Shown: piece after piece, positions 19,083-28,231 of the stretch
Layout: every line of letters starts with the position of its first letter
Numbering within the stretch: the first letter of the stretch is position 1
Position numbers and translations under genes: made by a program
From: Sediminihaliea albiluteola
GTDB lineage: Bacteria; Pseudomonadota; Gammaproteobacteria; Pseudomonadales; Halieaceae
DNA length: 64,000 nt
Reading direction: 5' to 3'
Assembly: GCF_014077625.1 (NCBI RefSeq)
Contig: NZ_JACFXU010000013.1
Coordinates: 744,001-808,000 of the forward strand
Notes under the pieces: model-generated
Databases searched by the model: none
Seen by the model: only the letters and a program-made list of their open reading frames with translations
Told to the model about the DNA's origin: nothing

Positions 19083-19853
19083 TCAAAAATCGAGGGGCAA
19101 GCTGAGGTGCTCTCGATAGATAAAATCGCGGTGAGCGAGTAGTCGCTCAGTGATGTGTTCGCGCAATTGGTAGTGGTCGCTAGAGTAGCCGCTGCGCATA
19201 AACTCAGGCATGGGGTTATCGGCTGGGGGCAGAGGACAAATCATCCCGGCAAAATTAGCCCAATAGATATCGACCGCAGAGAGGGAGTCGGCGACAAAGT
19301 AGGTTGAACCGCGCGCCTCCTGCTCCGCTAAGGTGTTATCTAGAAGCGCACAGATATCCGCTAAGCCTTGCGCTGAGGCTTCAGTAGCCTCCTCGCTCCA
19401 GCCGTATTTGGCGGCAAGACGGGCGATCATTTCCGGCGGATCATCACTGCGCATACCCGGCGCCAAGAGCTGCAAGCGACGCAACCAACCAAAACCGTTG
19501 ACGCCAGCTATCAGTGCCGACAGCCCTAGCACCTGCGTGCGCAGCTTGAGATCAGCAGGTAGCAGTGCCGGCGCTGCTGGCGCCATCGCCTCCAGCGTCA
19601 ACAGCAGATCCAGCCAATGGCTGATTGCTGCAGCATGGGGCGGCACCAATACAGGGGCTGAAGTTTGACCAGTCCACTCGAGTAGTTCTTCATTGCTACC
19701 GCCGGTCTGCTGAGCGACCGGCAGGTAGTCTAAGCCTTTATAGCTCAGCAAACCTTTGGCTGCTTCGCCCCAAGGCCCTGGCACACCGGTACTGAGTACC
19801 AATCGCAAGGCTTCAGGACGGGCCTTGGCCTCGGCTATGCTGAGATAGTCCAT
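19083..19853 (-). CDS. glutathione S-transferase-like protein
   Basis: A 256-residue protein with a thioredoxin-like N-terminal part (LRLVLSTGVPGPWGEAAKGLLSYKGLDYLPV, with TSAPVLV around residue 69 as the cis-proline position) and an all-helical C-terminal part containing YFVADSLSAVDIYWANF, a GST C-domain signature. The N-terminal catalytic Ser, Cys or Tyr is not obvious, so glutathione binding is uncertain. It starts five bases after the amidohydrolase gene and is probably translated from the same mRNA. Confidence 0.65.
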   Translation of the reverse strand: MDYLSIAEAKARPEALRLVLSTGVPGPWGEAAKGLLSYKGLDYLPVAQQTGGSNEELLEWTGQTSAPVLVPPHAAAISHWLDLLLTLEAMAPAAPALLPADLKLRTQVLGLSALIAGVNGFGWLRRLQLLAPGMRSDDPPEMIARLAAKYGWSEEATEASAQGLADICALLDNTLAEQEARGSTYFVADSLSAVDIYWANFAGMICPLPPADNPMPEFMRSGYSSDHYQLREHITERLLAHRDFIYREHLSLPLDF

Positions 19854-19858
19854 GGCCC

Positions 19859-20743
19859 CTACTCGTCTAGCTTAAAGACGCGGATGGCGTTTTCGCGCAG
19901 GAACTTAGGCCAGACTTCATCGCGGAAAGGCACATCGGGCAGCTCTTTAAAGATACGATCCAGCGACAGCCCCATGGGGAAATAACCGGCGTACATCACC
20001 TGATCAGAGCCGCGGGTGTTGGCAAAGTGCACGATGTCTTTCGGGTAGTGCTTGGGCGCAAAGGCCGATGTCATGTAGTGCAGGTTGGGGTACTTGAGCA
20101 TCATCTTCCAAGCTACGTCGGTCCAGGGCTCACAGCCGTGGCGGGTTACGACACGCAGCTCTGGGAAGAACCACAGCACTTCGTCGAGCAGCTCAACTTT
20201 CTGCGGGCCAAATGGCAGACGCGGCCCGGGAATACCCATGCAAGGACAGAATGGAATATCGAGCTCAACCAGCTTGGCGTAAATTGGATACCACTTCTTG
20301 TCGTTGACCGGTACTGGTGGACAAATCATCGCGGGGGATGCAGTCACCGCCTTGATGCCAAACTCTTCATGCAATGCCACGATGGTGCGAACTTCGTCCA
20401 TGCCATTGTTGGGGTTGGCTTCATAGCTGGCAAAGAAACGGTCGGGGTAGCGACGCAGCGCTTCTTTGTGCTGCTCAGCGTAGGGCCCAATGCCGAGCAT
20501 GGCGCGCTCAATACCGTGCTTATCCATCTGCGCCACGGTGTAGGCAATGTAGTCTTCCTGCTCGCCGGTCTGCTCGTTGATATCGGCGATATCTTTGAAC
20601 ATATACTGAGCCGGCATCTTGAACATCTCATGGCTTTCTTTATCCATGAGCATGGGCTTGATCCACTCGTAAAAATTGCTGTTATCGTCGCCGGGAACGG
20701 CAAGCATCAAATCGATGACGCCAACATCTTTGGGCATGGCCAT
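19859..20743 (-). CDS. amidohydrolase-2 family protein lacking the N-terminal HxH motif
   Basis: Protein of 294 residues with the TIM-barrel pattern of the amidohydrolase-2 family (decarboxylases and hydrolases such as the gamma-resorcylate decarboxylase group). Typical strands are HGIERAMLGIGPYAEQHKEALRRYPDRFFASYEANPNNGMDEVR (in pieces), FGIKAVTASPAMICPPVPVNDKKWYPIY, VVTRHGCEPWTDVAWKMMLKYPNLHYMTSAF and VMYAGYFPMGLSLDRI. The N-terminal DxHxH metal site is replaced by VIDLMLAVP, so the metal centre may be altered or absent. It heads a minus-strand run with the GST-like and SnoaL-like genes. Confidence 0.78.
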   Translation of the reverse strand: MAMPKDVGVIDLMLAVPGDDNSNFYEWIKPMLMDKESHEMFKMPAQYMFKDIADINEQTGEQEDYIAYTVAQMDKHGIERAMLGIGPYAEQHKEALRRYPDRFFASYEANPNNGMDEVRTIVALHEEFGIKAVTASPAMICPPVPVNDKKWYPIYAKLVELDIPFCPCMGIPGPRLPFGPQKVELLDEVLWFFPELRVVTRHGCEPWTDVAWKMMLKYPNLHYMTSAFAPKHYPKDIVHFANTRGSDQVMYAGYFPMGLSLDRIFKELPDVPFRDEVWPKFLRENAIRVFKLDE

Positions 20744-20913
20744 GCGGAATTACTCCAAGTCATTAAAACATTTGGGCTTTCATTGTGACCATTAGTCACA
20801 GCGCAACCAAGCACAAGCACAGAACAGGCTGAAGAATATCCGGCAGGGCTTAATACCGTGAACCAGAGCGCAGCCTGTTATGTCGCAGTGCTTGACTGAG
20901 TCAATGGCTAAAA

Positions 20914-22152
20914 CTAGCTTGAAACTACATCAAAGCTAATATTCATCTCCTTGATGCCATTGATAAAATTAGATCTCAGCCAGTTGATTTCCCCCTCGAG
21001 GCGCGGATTGCGTATATGGCGCAAAATCTCGCTAAAAATTACTTCCAGCTCCAAGCGCGCAAGGTGCGAACCCAGACAAAAGTGCTGACCGACACCGAAA
21101 GCGCGGTGCTCATTGCGCACATCTTCACGTTGGCTGCGGCTAATATCGAAGCTCTCTGGATCGCTAAAAACGGATTCGTCGGCACTGGCCGAACCGTAAT
21201 ACAAGCGCAGAGCGTCACCCTTTTTGATCTGTTGTCCACCGAGCTCTAGGTCTTCCATAGCAGTCCTACGGAAGGCGATAACGGCAGGGTTAAAGCGCAG
21301 AAACTCCTCGATCGCATCTTCGAGCAGCTCGGGATTATCAACCAGCATTTGGTACTGCTCGGGGTGCTCCATCAATAGGCGCATGCCCTGGGAGGTCACG
21401 GTACGCGTGGTCTCGTTGCCGGCGACAATCAGCAGCATAAAAAAGTTACAGAACTCATCATCCGTCAGGGGCTCATCTTCCACTGTGCCCTCTAGTAACA
21501 CACTGACAATATCCTGCTGCTGGGGGTTTTCCTTGTGACTGGTAGCGATCTCCATGGCCATCATAAACATCTCGACCATGGCGTTCATGCCGTCTTCTTC
21601 GGAGGTGGTCAGGTCTGGGTCATCCATACCCAACATGATGTTAGTCAGCTCAAACAAACGGTGACGTTTTTCTGCCGGCACCCCCATCAGTTCACAAATC
21701 GCCAGCAGCGGCAGCTCCATGGCTACCTCTTCGACAAACTCACAGCGCCCGCCTTCAATCGCCTTGCTGACAATATCGCGGGCGATGGCTTCAAAGCGAG
21801 GGCGATAACTTTCAACTTTGGCGGGAGTAAAGGCACTGCGTACTAAGCGGCGAAATTTCAGGTGCTGGGGCGGATCCATGTTGATCATCAGCAGGCGCAC
21901 CATATCCAGCTCTTCTTGGTTGGCGGGCTCATTCAGCAAACAGCTGCGCTCATAGGAAGAAAACAGCGCTGGATTTTTAGAGATGTAATCAAGATCTTCG
22001 CGGCGGGTAATCGCCCAAAAGCCGGGGACCTCGCCCTGCCCCTCATGCCAATACACTGGCTTTTGCTCGCGCAGGTAGCTGTACATTTCTCGAGGGTGGC
22101 CGCCGTGATAACTATCGGGGCTGATCAGATCAATATGTGGGCAAGTTGCCAT
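20914..22152 (-). CDS. cytochrome P450
   Basis: Soluble bacterial P450 of 412 residues. The oxygen-binding I-helix reads LLIVAGNETTRTVTSQG (about 240-256), the K-helix ExxR is in AIEEFLRFNPAV, and the haem loop is FGVGQHFCLGSHLARLE with the proximal cysteine at about C359. The substrate is unknown; sequence style is that of CYPs acting on terpenes, steroids or fatty acids. No ferredoxin or reductase gene is adjacent. It lies 170 bases upstream of the amidohydrolase-GST-SnoaL run and may belong to the same catabolic pathway. Confidence 0.92.
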   Translation of the reverse strand: MATCPHIDLISPDSYHGGHPREMYSYLREQKPVYWHEGQGEVPGFWAITRREDLDYISKNPALFSSYERSCLLNEPANQEELDMVRLLMINMDPPQHLKFRRLVRSAFTPAKVESYRPRFEAIARDIVSKAIEGGRCEFVEEVAMELPLLAICELMGVPAEKRHRLFELTNIMLGMDDPDLTTSEEDGMNAMVEMFMMAMEIATSHKENPQQQDIVSVLLEGTVEDEPLTDDEFCNFFMLLIVAGNETTRTVTSQGMRLLMEHPEQYQMLVDNPELLEDAIEEFLRFNPAVIAFRRTAMEDLELGGQQIKKGDALRLYYGSASADESVFSDPESFDISRSQREDVRNEHRAFGVGQHFCLGSHLARLELEVIFSEILRHIRNPRLEGEINWLRSNFINGIKEMNISFDVVSS

Positions 22153-22315
22153 CGGGTGGTACTCCAGTGGTTAGTGCTGGCATCCCTTCCCAGTGTCACG
22201 AGTTACCAGCTAATAATTATTAGGCCAAGGAGGATATATCGGAGCGGAGCCAAGAAGCAATAGCCGGCTCCGCTAAAGGGCAGATTCTGGGCGGGCCGAT
22301 CTCGACCCGCAGCTG

Positions 22316-22792
22316 TTAGAGGCCCAGTTCGCGAATCAAGGCAATCACATCGTCATGGTGGGACTTGGTTTTGACTTTAGCCATGATGTGCTTGAGGCGG
22401 CCATCTTTACCAATGATAAAAGTACTGCGCACAATACCCATATACTCACGGCCCATGAACTTCTTCAGAGCCCAAACGCCGTACTTCTCGGCGATGGCAT
22501 GATCTTCATCTGATAGCAGGGTGAAGTTGAGGTCCTGCTTGTCAATAAACTTGCCCAGCCTAGCAACCGGGTCAGGGCTGACACCCAGCACCACGGTATC
22601 GAGCTCCTCAAACTCTGCTTTGCTATCGCGGATGCCGCAGGCCTGCACCGTGCAGCCTGGGGTCATCGCCTTGGGATAAAAGTACAGTACGACATTACTC
22701 TTATAGCGGAACTGCTTTAGGCTAACTTTGTTGCCGTCCTGATCCAGCAGTGTAAAAGCTGGCGCCAGATTGCCGATCTTGGGGTGGGCCAT
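22316..22792 (-). CDS. bcp: thioredoxin-dependent peroxiredoxin Bcp
   Basis: Peroxiredoxin reducing hydrogen peroxide and organic hydroperoxides with thioredoxin. The 158 residues contain FYPKAMTPGCTVQACGIRD with the peroxidatic C47 and resolving C52 arranged as in PrxQ/Bcp, and the typical FTLLSDEDHAIAEKYGVW and RSTFIIGKDGRL segments. The canonical KDxTPGC reads KAMTPGC here. It lies 40 bases downstream of the NUDIX gene on the same strand. Confidence 0.92.
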   Translation of the reverse strand: MAHPKIGNLAPAFTLLDQDGNKVSLKQFRYKSNVVLYFYPKAMTPGCTVQACGIRDSKAEFEELDTVVLGVSPDPVARLGKFIDKQDLNFTLLSDEDHAIAEKYGVWALKKFMGREYMGIVRSTFIIGKDGRLKHIMAKVKTKSHHDDVIALIRELGL

Positions 22793-22831
22793 GATTGATC
22801 TCCTAGCTAAATAAGATTGAACACAGGTCCT

Positions 22832-23377
22832 TTATGAGGGCTTGCGGCGGCGTTCAATAGCTGCCACACGCACTGGAAAACGACCTTGCGTAGCGTCGCT
22901 GAAGTATTCTTTCAGGCTGCGGCTAACCACTGGAAAGGCGAGCTCATCCCAGGGGATATCGCGCTCTTCAAAAAGTGCCGACTCCAGACTCTCCGGGCCG
23001 GCACCAAAAGCGCCCTGCTCTATGCCGCAGCGATAAAACATGTAGACCTGAGAGATATGCGGTATGTCATAGATCCGATAGAGCTCAAGCTCGGTCGCCT
23101 TCGCCTCGGCCTCTTCCCAGGTTTCTCGCGCCGCGCCCTGCTGACTGGTTTCACCGTTCTCCATAAAACCAGCTGGCAAAGTCCAGTAGTTGCGCCGCGG
23201 CTCAATAGCCCGCCGGCACAGCAAAACCTTGCCCTCGTGAATGGGCAGGCAGCCCACAATCACTCGGGGGCTAGTGTAATGGATTGATTGGCAGGACAAA
23301 CAGACGTAGCGCTTGCGATCATCCCCTTCCGGGATTTGCAGGGCGACTTCGGCGCCGCAGGTGGTACAAAAATTCAT
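22832..23377 (-). CDS. zinc-ribbon NUDIX hydrolase
   Basis: Nucleotide pyrophosphohydrolase of 181 residues. An N-terminal zinc ribbon has CTTC (residues 4-7) and CLSC (26-29), followed by YTSPRVIVGCLPIHEGKVLLCRRAIEPRRNYWTLPAGFMENGET and the NUDIX box GFMENGETSQQGAARETWEEAEA (in pieces, about 70-92) with the catalytic REtwEE glutamates. The ribbon plus NUDIX pairing resembles the NADH pyrophosphatase-like group of small hydrolases. The true substrate is unknown. Confidence 0.88.
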   Translation of the reverse strand: MNFCTTCGAEVALQIPEGDDRKRYVCLSCQSIHYTSPRVIVGCLPIHEGKVLLCRRAIEPRRNYWTLPAGFMENGETSQQGAARETWEEAEAKATELELYRIYDIPHISQVYMFYRCGIEQGAFGAGPESLESALFEERDIPWDELAFPVVSRSLKEYFSDATQGRFPVRVAAIERRRKPS

Positions 23378-23402
23378 AGAGGCGACTTCATGCTGGTTTC
23401 AA

Positions 23403-23433
23403 GCGTCCCAGTATAGACGCAATACTGGGACGC
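23403..23433 (-). other. perfect 12-bp stem-loop between flavin reductase and NUDIX genes
   Basis: GCGTCCCAGTAT (23403-23414) and ATACTGGGACGC (23422-23433) are exact reverse complements around a 7-base loop. It begins 17 bases after the flavin reductase stop. There is no U-tract in either direction, so it is a possible rho-dependent or processing structure rather than a classical terminator. Confidence 0.6.
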
Positions 23434-23449
23434 TGACAAAGCACTGGGA

Positions 23450-23920
23450 TTAGTGAATTTCACCATAGCCACCACTGTAAAACAGCAGCGGTTTACCAGT
23501 CGGCCGGTGCGTCATATTGCGCACTTGCCCGACAATAATCAGGTGATCGCCGCCGGCGTGAGTAGCATCCATTTCACACTCAAAGGTTACCAGTGCACCG
23601 CGAATCACTGGCGCACCGTATTTACCCAAACTGAAGTGCTCTGGGCGAATAGCGTGGTCACCTTTGCGGGCGTAATCGTTGGACAGCGACTGCTGAGTGC
23701 TGCAGAGCACGTTGACGTTAAAGTAGCGCGCCGCTGCATACTCCTGATAAACCTCGGAGTTGTTTTGCAGGCTCCACAGTACCAGAGGCGGCTCCAAAGA
23801 CACTGCGGCAAAGGAGTTAACCGTCATCGCAATGGGCAATTGGTCCCGAGTGGTGGTGGTAATGAGGCAAACACCGGTAGCAAAGCGCCCCAGTGCATTT
23901 CTGAGTTCACGTCCATCCAT
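23450..23920 (-). CDS. flavin reductase-like FMN-binding protein
   Basis: A 156-residue split-barrel flavin reductase, expected to supply reduced FMN or FAD to a two-component monooxygenase. Features are LRNALGRFATGVCLITTTT, MTVNSFAAVSLEPPLVLWSLQNNSEVYQEY and HAGGDHLIIVGQVRNMTHRPTGKPLLFYSGGYGEI. The length and ending are standard for this family. No partner oxygenase is adjacent, but LLM-class oxidoreductases and a P450 lie elsewhere in the window. Confidence 0.87.
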   Translation of the reverse strand: MDGRELRNALGRFATGVCLITTTTRDQLPIAMTVNSFAAVSLEPPLVLWSLQNNSEVYQEYAAARYFNVNVLCSTQQSLSNDYARKGDHAIRPEHFSLGKYGAPVIRGALVTFECEMDATHAGGDHLIIVGQVRNMTHRPTGKPLLFYSGGYGEIH

Positions 23921-24024
23921 ATTGTTTTAACACTCCATAGCTGTTCTGTAGCTGATTCTATTGACCAGCCTCATTCAATACCGGCAAAGCTTGCCGGGCA
24001 TCCCCTATTCAGGTGAATCTCTCG

Positions 24025-24495
24025 TTAATTCTTATGCCAGCGCTGGGCTCGGCTCTGATCACTGGCCCGCGCCTCAACCCAGCGCCGACCAAAACTGCCC
24101 AACTCGCGCTTCCAAAAAGGCGCGCGGGTTTTCAGGTAGTCCATTATAAACTCACAGCCCTCAAAGGCATCACCACGGTGAGTAGCACTTGCTCCCACCC
24201 AGACAATTTGCTCGCCCACTGCCAGGCGGCCCACGCGGTGGACCACAGCAATGGATTTGAGCGACCAGCGCTGCTGGGCCTCCTGCACAATCGCCGCAAT
24301 GCTCTTTTCAGTCATGCCGGGATAGTGCTCTAAGTCAATCGCCGTCACTGTGGCCTCGGGGCCCGCCTTCACATAGCCGGTAAAGGCCACTACCGCCCCC
24401 GCGTCATCTTGCAAGACGCTGCGCTGTAAGTCCGCTATATCAAAGTCATCGCGCTGAACCCGAACGCTACATGCTGCAGGCAACAAGGGCATCAC
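24025..24495 (-). CDS. moaE: molybdopterin synthase catalytic subunit
   Basis: Large subunit of MPT synthase, which inserts two sulfurs from MoaD thiocarboxylate into precursor Z. The 156 residues contain DAGAVVAFTGYVK (about 31-43), LEHYPGMTEKSI, VHRVGRLAVGEQIVWVGASATHRGDAFEGCEFIMDYLKTRAPFWKRE with the catalytic lysines in KTRAPFWK. It overlaps moaD by four bases and closes the moaCDE operon. Confidence 0.95.
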   Translation of the reverse strand: MMPLLPAACSVRVQRDDFDIADLQRSVLQDDAGAVVAFTGYVKAGPEATVTAIDLEHYPGMTEKSIAAIVQEAQQRWSLKSIAVVHRVGRLAVGEQIVWVGASATHRGDAFEGCEFIMDYLKTRAPFWKRELGSFGRRWVEARASDQSRAQRWHKN

Positions 24496-24743
24496 CCCCC
24501 GGTAACCGGTGGATAAAAGGCGACTTCATCACCGGCGACCAAGGCTTGATCACCATGTACCACATCGTGATTCACTGCCCGCAAAAGGTTAACTTCGCTC
24601 AGTACCTCGCGCCATTTGGCTCCGCGTTGGCACAAGTGCTCATGAAGGGCATCTAAGCTGGCAACTTCGGCACTGTGTGCCAACTGCAAGCTATCCTCGC
24701 CTAGGGCTTCGCGTACCCGGGCAAAAAAACGTACCTGTATCAT
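24492..24743 (-). CDS. moaD: molybdopterin synthase sulfur carrier subunit
   Basis: Ubiquitin-like sulfur carrier whose C-terminal glycine is thiocarboxylated. The start at 24743 (MIQVRFFARVREALG) gives 83 residues, the standard size; a frame extension to 24776 would overlap moaC and add an unlikely N terminus. It ends in PPVTGG with the required double glycine. It sits between moaC (six bases upstream) and moaE (four-base overlap). Confidence 0.94.
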   Translation of the reverse strand: MIQVRFFARVREALGEDSLQLAHSAEVASLDALHEHLCQRGAKWREVLSEVNLLRAVNHDVVHGDQALVAGDEVAFYPPVTGG

Positions 24744-24748
24744 TCTGT

Positions 24749-25237
24749 TCACAGCTCCTGTTGATCGCGCTGCCAAGTGCCACTCTTACCGCCCTCTTTT
24801 CGCTGCAAGACAATGTGCTGAATTGCCATAGCGCGGTCGACTGCTTTACACATGTCGTAAATGGTCAAGGCAGCAACTGAGGCAGCGGTCAGGGCCTCCA
24901 TTTCAACTCCGGTTTTACCCGACACCGAACAGCCAGCCTCAATCAGCACGCTTGAACTCGCTTCATCGGCGGTAAAAGATACGTCGACCGCATTGAGCAT
25001 CAAGGGGTGGCAGAGCGGAATTAAATCCGAGCATTTCTTGGCCGCTTGGATACCGGCCACCCGCGCTACGGCAAAGACATCCCCTTTAGCATGACCGCCT
25101 TCAAGCAGCAGGCGCAAGGTTTCGGGCTGCATAAGGACACGAGCCTGAGCCACTGCACGACGCTGAGTCTCTGCTTTGTGACCGACATCCACCATATGGG
25201 CCGCACCGCTCTCATCTAGGTGCGTCAATCGCGACAT
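24749..25237 (-). CDS. moaC: cyclic pyranopterin monophosphate synthase
   Basis: Acts with MoaA in making precursor Z (cPMP) of molybdenum cofactor. Starting at ATG 25237 ([19 protein letters not shown]) it has 162 residues, the usual length; GGAG lies seven bases upstream. The family signatures [20 protein letters not shown] (H and K active-site residues), [32 protein letters not shown] are present. First gene of a compact moaCDE operon; moaA is not in the window. Confidence 0.95.
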   Translation of the reverse strand: MSRLTHLDESGAAHMVDVGHKAETQRRAVAQARVLMQPETLRLLLEGGHAKGDVFAVARVAGIQAAKKCSDLIPLCHPLMLNAVDVSFTADEASSSVLIEAGCSVSGKTGVEMEALTAASVAALTIYDMCKAVDRAMAIQHIVLQRKEGGKSGTWQRDQQEL

Positions 25238-25562
25238 GATTCTCTCCGGGGACACTTGATGCCAAATTCTATCTAATTGACCTAGGGAATGACACTCATT
25301 CGACTCGCCGGCTGGTGCGTGGCCTTAGCAAATGCAACGCCCTATTTGTTAACGGTCGAGTACGCAGCCTGCTAAACACTGTCAGGCTTCGGTATAGCGA
25401 ACAACTACTATAGAATGGCCTTGTTGAGCATGGCCATCACAGCTAGGTCCTTCTGGGCTGGTAAGCTCAACAATCGCGCAGCATGCTGAAGCTAGATTAG
25501 GACGGCGCCTGTATGATTGCTAAAACACTACGCTCACCAGAGCTCGCAGCAACGGGAATGAT
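25238..25562. other. 325-base region between divergent moaC and the CBS-PAS-GGDEF-EAL gene
   Basis: No gene is seen. TATAGA/TAGAAT around 25409-25416 is a possible -10 for the plus-strand gene, but its -35 is poor. A small dyad ATGGCC...GGCCAT lies about 25415-25436. I looked for a molybdenum-cofactor riboswitch on the moaC side and did not recognise one. GGGA at 25554-25557 serves the ATG at 25563. Confidence 0.35.
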
Positions 25563-28115
25563 ATGGGACTTCAATTTTTAGGCGAATCTGACGAACAACT
25601 TAAAAGTTCACTGAGCTTCCCCGCTGACTTTAGCGTCGCCAAAATCCTTAAAACTGATGTACTTTACTGCAGCCCTAGCACTTCGCTCAACGAAGCAGCC
25701 TCACTGATGCAGGAGCGTAACTGCAGCTCGATAATCGTGCTTGACAACAATTCCCCAAAGGGCATTTGGACCGAACAAGACGCCCTCTTGATCAACTTCG
25801 ATGACCCGGCGCAATTTACCCGCCCAATCAACGAAGTGATGAGCCAACCAGTGATCAGCATCCACGCAGACACCCTACTGAGCTCAGTGGCGACACAGTT
25901 GCAAAAGAACAAATTGCGCCACTTCCTTGTTGTCGATGATGATGAAAACACCCTAGGGCTGCTCTCACAAAGCGACATCGTCGAACATCAGGTCTTAGAA
26001 CACTATTTGGACTTACGCAGTACCGCCTCAGTACTTCGCCGCAATATTCCACGACTTGCTGCCGATACACTGTTGAGCTATGCGGTGCGCAAAATGCAGC
26101 TGAGTGCCAGCAGCGCTATTATCATCAACTACCCTGATCAGAGCTACGGCATTCTGACCGAACGCGACTTGGTGCATTTAATTGCCCAACAATCGAGCAA
26201 GCAAACTGTCGGCGATGTCGCTAGCAGGCCACTGATCTGCATCCCCCATGATATGAGCCTCTATCGAGCGCGCAAGACACTTAGCGAGCGCGGCATTCGT
26301 CACGTGGGCGTTACCCAAAACGGTGAGCTGCTCGGCTTAGTCAGCTTCCGCGAAATCATGATGGATGTCGAATCTACCTATATGAACGAGCTGCGGGAGG
26401 TACTTCAGGTCCGCGACCAGGCACTTTCAGCAGCAAAGCGCAACTTGCAGCTCGCTGAGCGGGTGATCGACAGCACTCTGGAAGGGGTGATAATTACTGA
26501 CCCGCGCGGTCGCATCCTCTTTGTGAACCCGGCCTTTAGTAAAATTACCGGTTACAGTGATGCAGAAGTTATCGGCAAAACACCGGCCATTCTAAAATCC
26601 GGCCATCACAATAATGACTTTTATCAAAGCATGTGGCTTGAACTACAGAGAGAGGGTCGCTGGGAAGGTGAGGTTTTAAACCGCAAGAAAAATGGTGAGC
26701 TCTTGCCCAAGTACCTCAGCATTACTGCTATCTATAACGAGCAAGGGCAAGCCAGCCACTACGCGTCTATGTTCAATGATATTTCTAAGCTCAAGGAGAG
26801 CGAGGAAAATATCCGCAACATGGCTTATCGCGACCCACTTACCGGACTACCCAACCGGCGCTTGCTTGAAGACCGCTTGGACATGCTAATTGCACAGGCC
26901 GAACGTCACAACAAGCTGATCGGAGTGCTGTTCATTGACTTAGATCACTTTAAACATGTCAATGACAGCCTTGGGCACGCCGCCGGCGATGAGCTCTTAG
27001 TAGAATTAGCGCGGCGCTTAAAAAGCTGTCTGCGCAAAAATGATACGGTAGCGCGCTTAGGTGGTGATGAGTTTGTCATCATTCTCAGCCAACCCGACAG
27101 CATTGATGATATTGTGCATACTGCTGAGCGTTTGATGAACAAGATATCTCGCCCAATCTTGATACAAGGGCGAGAGCTGGTACAAACCAGTAGCATTGGC
27201 GTCAGTGTCTATCCCAATGACGGACTGGAGCGAGACACGCTACTCAAACATGCCGACGCCGCCATGTACGCAGTCAAGAGCAGCGGCCGCGATGGCCTCA
27301 GCTGCTACGCCCCTAGTGAGCAAGCCAGTTTTAGCGATCAGCTGACTCTGCGCTTGGAACTACGCCAAGCCTTAAAAAATGGCCAAATAATGGTCTATTA
27401 TCAGCCTTTAATGGATAGCTTGGGACAGCTAGTCGGCGCTGAAGCGCTGCTCCGTTGGCAACATCCTGAGCGCGGCTTTATCCCCCCCGATAGCTTCATC
27501 CCCTTAGCGGAAGACAGCGGCTTAATACTTCCCATCGGTATATTTGTTTTACAGCAAGCTACTGAGCAATTTGCTCGCTGGAATAAGCAGGGTATGCGTT
27601 TATCGGAAATTTCAATTAACGTTTCAGGCCGGCAGTTGCGCGACCAAAACTTTATTAGGCAAGTGAGCGAAAGTTTAAAAGAGCACAATATTGCACCTGG
27701 GCAAATAGTGTTTGAGTTAACTGAAAGTGTGCTGATGGACAAGATCTCCGGTAGCCGCTTACAGGACCTAAAAGACCTAGGGGTGTCGCTGGCGCTGGAT
27801 GACTTTGGTACCGGCTATGCGGCGCTACTTTACCTACGAAGATTCCCCCTGGACCGCCTAAAAATAGACCGCAGTTTTGTGCGTGAGATGCTAGATAGCA
27901 GTTCCGATGCCACGATTGTGTCAACACTGATTACCCTGGCTAACAAGCTCAAGCTACAAGTGGTGGCAGAAGGTGTCGAAAGAAGCGATCAATTTGAAAC
28001 TTTACGCGACTATGGCTGTGAACTATTTCAAGGTTTTTTATTTTCTCAGGCCTTAGCACCAGCCCAGTTTGAGGCACAATTTTTAAATCAAGTCAGCAAC
28101 AAACGTAGTGGCTAA
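25563..28115 (+). CDS. four-CBS, PAS, GGDEF and EAL domain c-di-GMP signalling protein
   Basis: An 850-residue protein without transmembrane segments. Four CBS motifs run in two tandem pairs (about 27-80, 88-145, 153-210, 215-270), each ending in a short pattern such as GLLSQSDIVEH, GILTERDLVHL or GLVSFREIM. A PAS domain follows (about 298-415, VIDSTLEGVIITDPRGRILFVN). The GGDEF domain (about 422-585) keeps GGDEF and the RKND inhibitory I-site. The EAL domain (about 600-845) keeps AEALLRW, DDFGTGYAALLYL and VAEGVE. Both catalytic motifs therefore look intact. CBS domains usually bind adenine nucleotides, so an energy- or nucleotide-gated c-di-GMP enzyme is a reasonable inference. Confidence 0.93.
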   Translation: MGLQFLGESDEQLKSSLSFPADFSVAKILKTDVLYCSPSTSLNEAASLMQERNCSSIIVLDNNSPKGIWTEQDALLINFDDPAQFTRPINEVMSQPVISIHADTLLSSVATQLQKNKLRHFLVVDDDENTLGLLSQSDIVEHQVLEHYLDLRSTASVLRRNIPRLAADTLLSYAVRKMQLSASSAIIINYPDQSYGILTERDLVHLIAQQSSKQTVGDVASRPLICIPHDMSLYRARKTLSERGIRHVGVTQNGELLGLVSFREIMMDVESTYMNELREVLQVRDQALSAAKRNLQLAERVIDSTLEGVIITDPRGRILFVNPAFSKITGYSDAEVIGKTPAILKSGHHNNDFYQSMWLELQREGRWEGEVLNRKKNGELLPKYLSITAIYNEQGQASHYASMFNDISKLKESEENIRNMAYRDPLTGLPNRRLLEDRLDMLIAQAERHNKLIGVLFIDLDHFKHVNDSLGHAAGDELLVELARRLKSCLRKNDTVARLGGDEFVIILSQPDSIDDIVHTAERLMNKISRPILIQGRELVQTSSIGVSVYPNDGLERDTLLKHADAAMYAVKSSGRDGLSCYAPSEQASFSDQLTLRLELRQALKNGQIMVYYQPLMDSLGQLVGAEALLRWQHPERGFIPPDSFIPLAEDSGLILPIGIFVLQQATEQFARWNKQGMRLSEISINVSGRQLRDQNFIRQVSESLKEHNIAPGQIVFELTESVLMDKISGSRLQDLKDLGVSLALDDFGTGYAALLYLRRFPLDRLKIDRSFVREMLDSSSDATIVSTLITLANKLKLQVVAEGVERSDQFETLRDYGCELFQGFLFSQALAPAQFEAQFLNQVSNKRSG

Positions 28116-28231
28116 TGATTTAAGGGACTTTATTTAAAGCCCCCAATTCATTACAATAGCTCCCATCAAATAACTCTAGGTGTCGAAGCAAGCCAATCTC
28201 TGGCCTGCTACATAGTACCTGGAGTTTTTTT

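Noticed and set aside
25238-25562. Molybdenum-cofactor riboswitch ahead of moaC
   Set aside because: I could not recognise the conserved stems; a covariance search would be needed.
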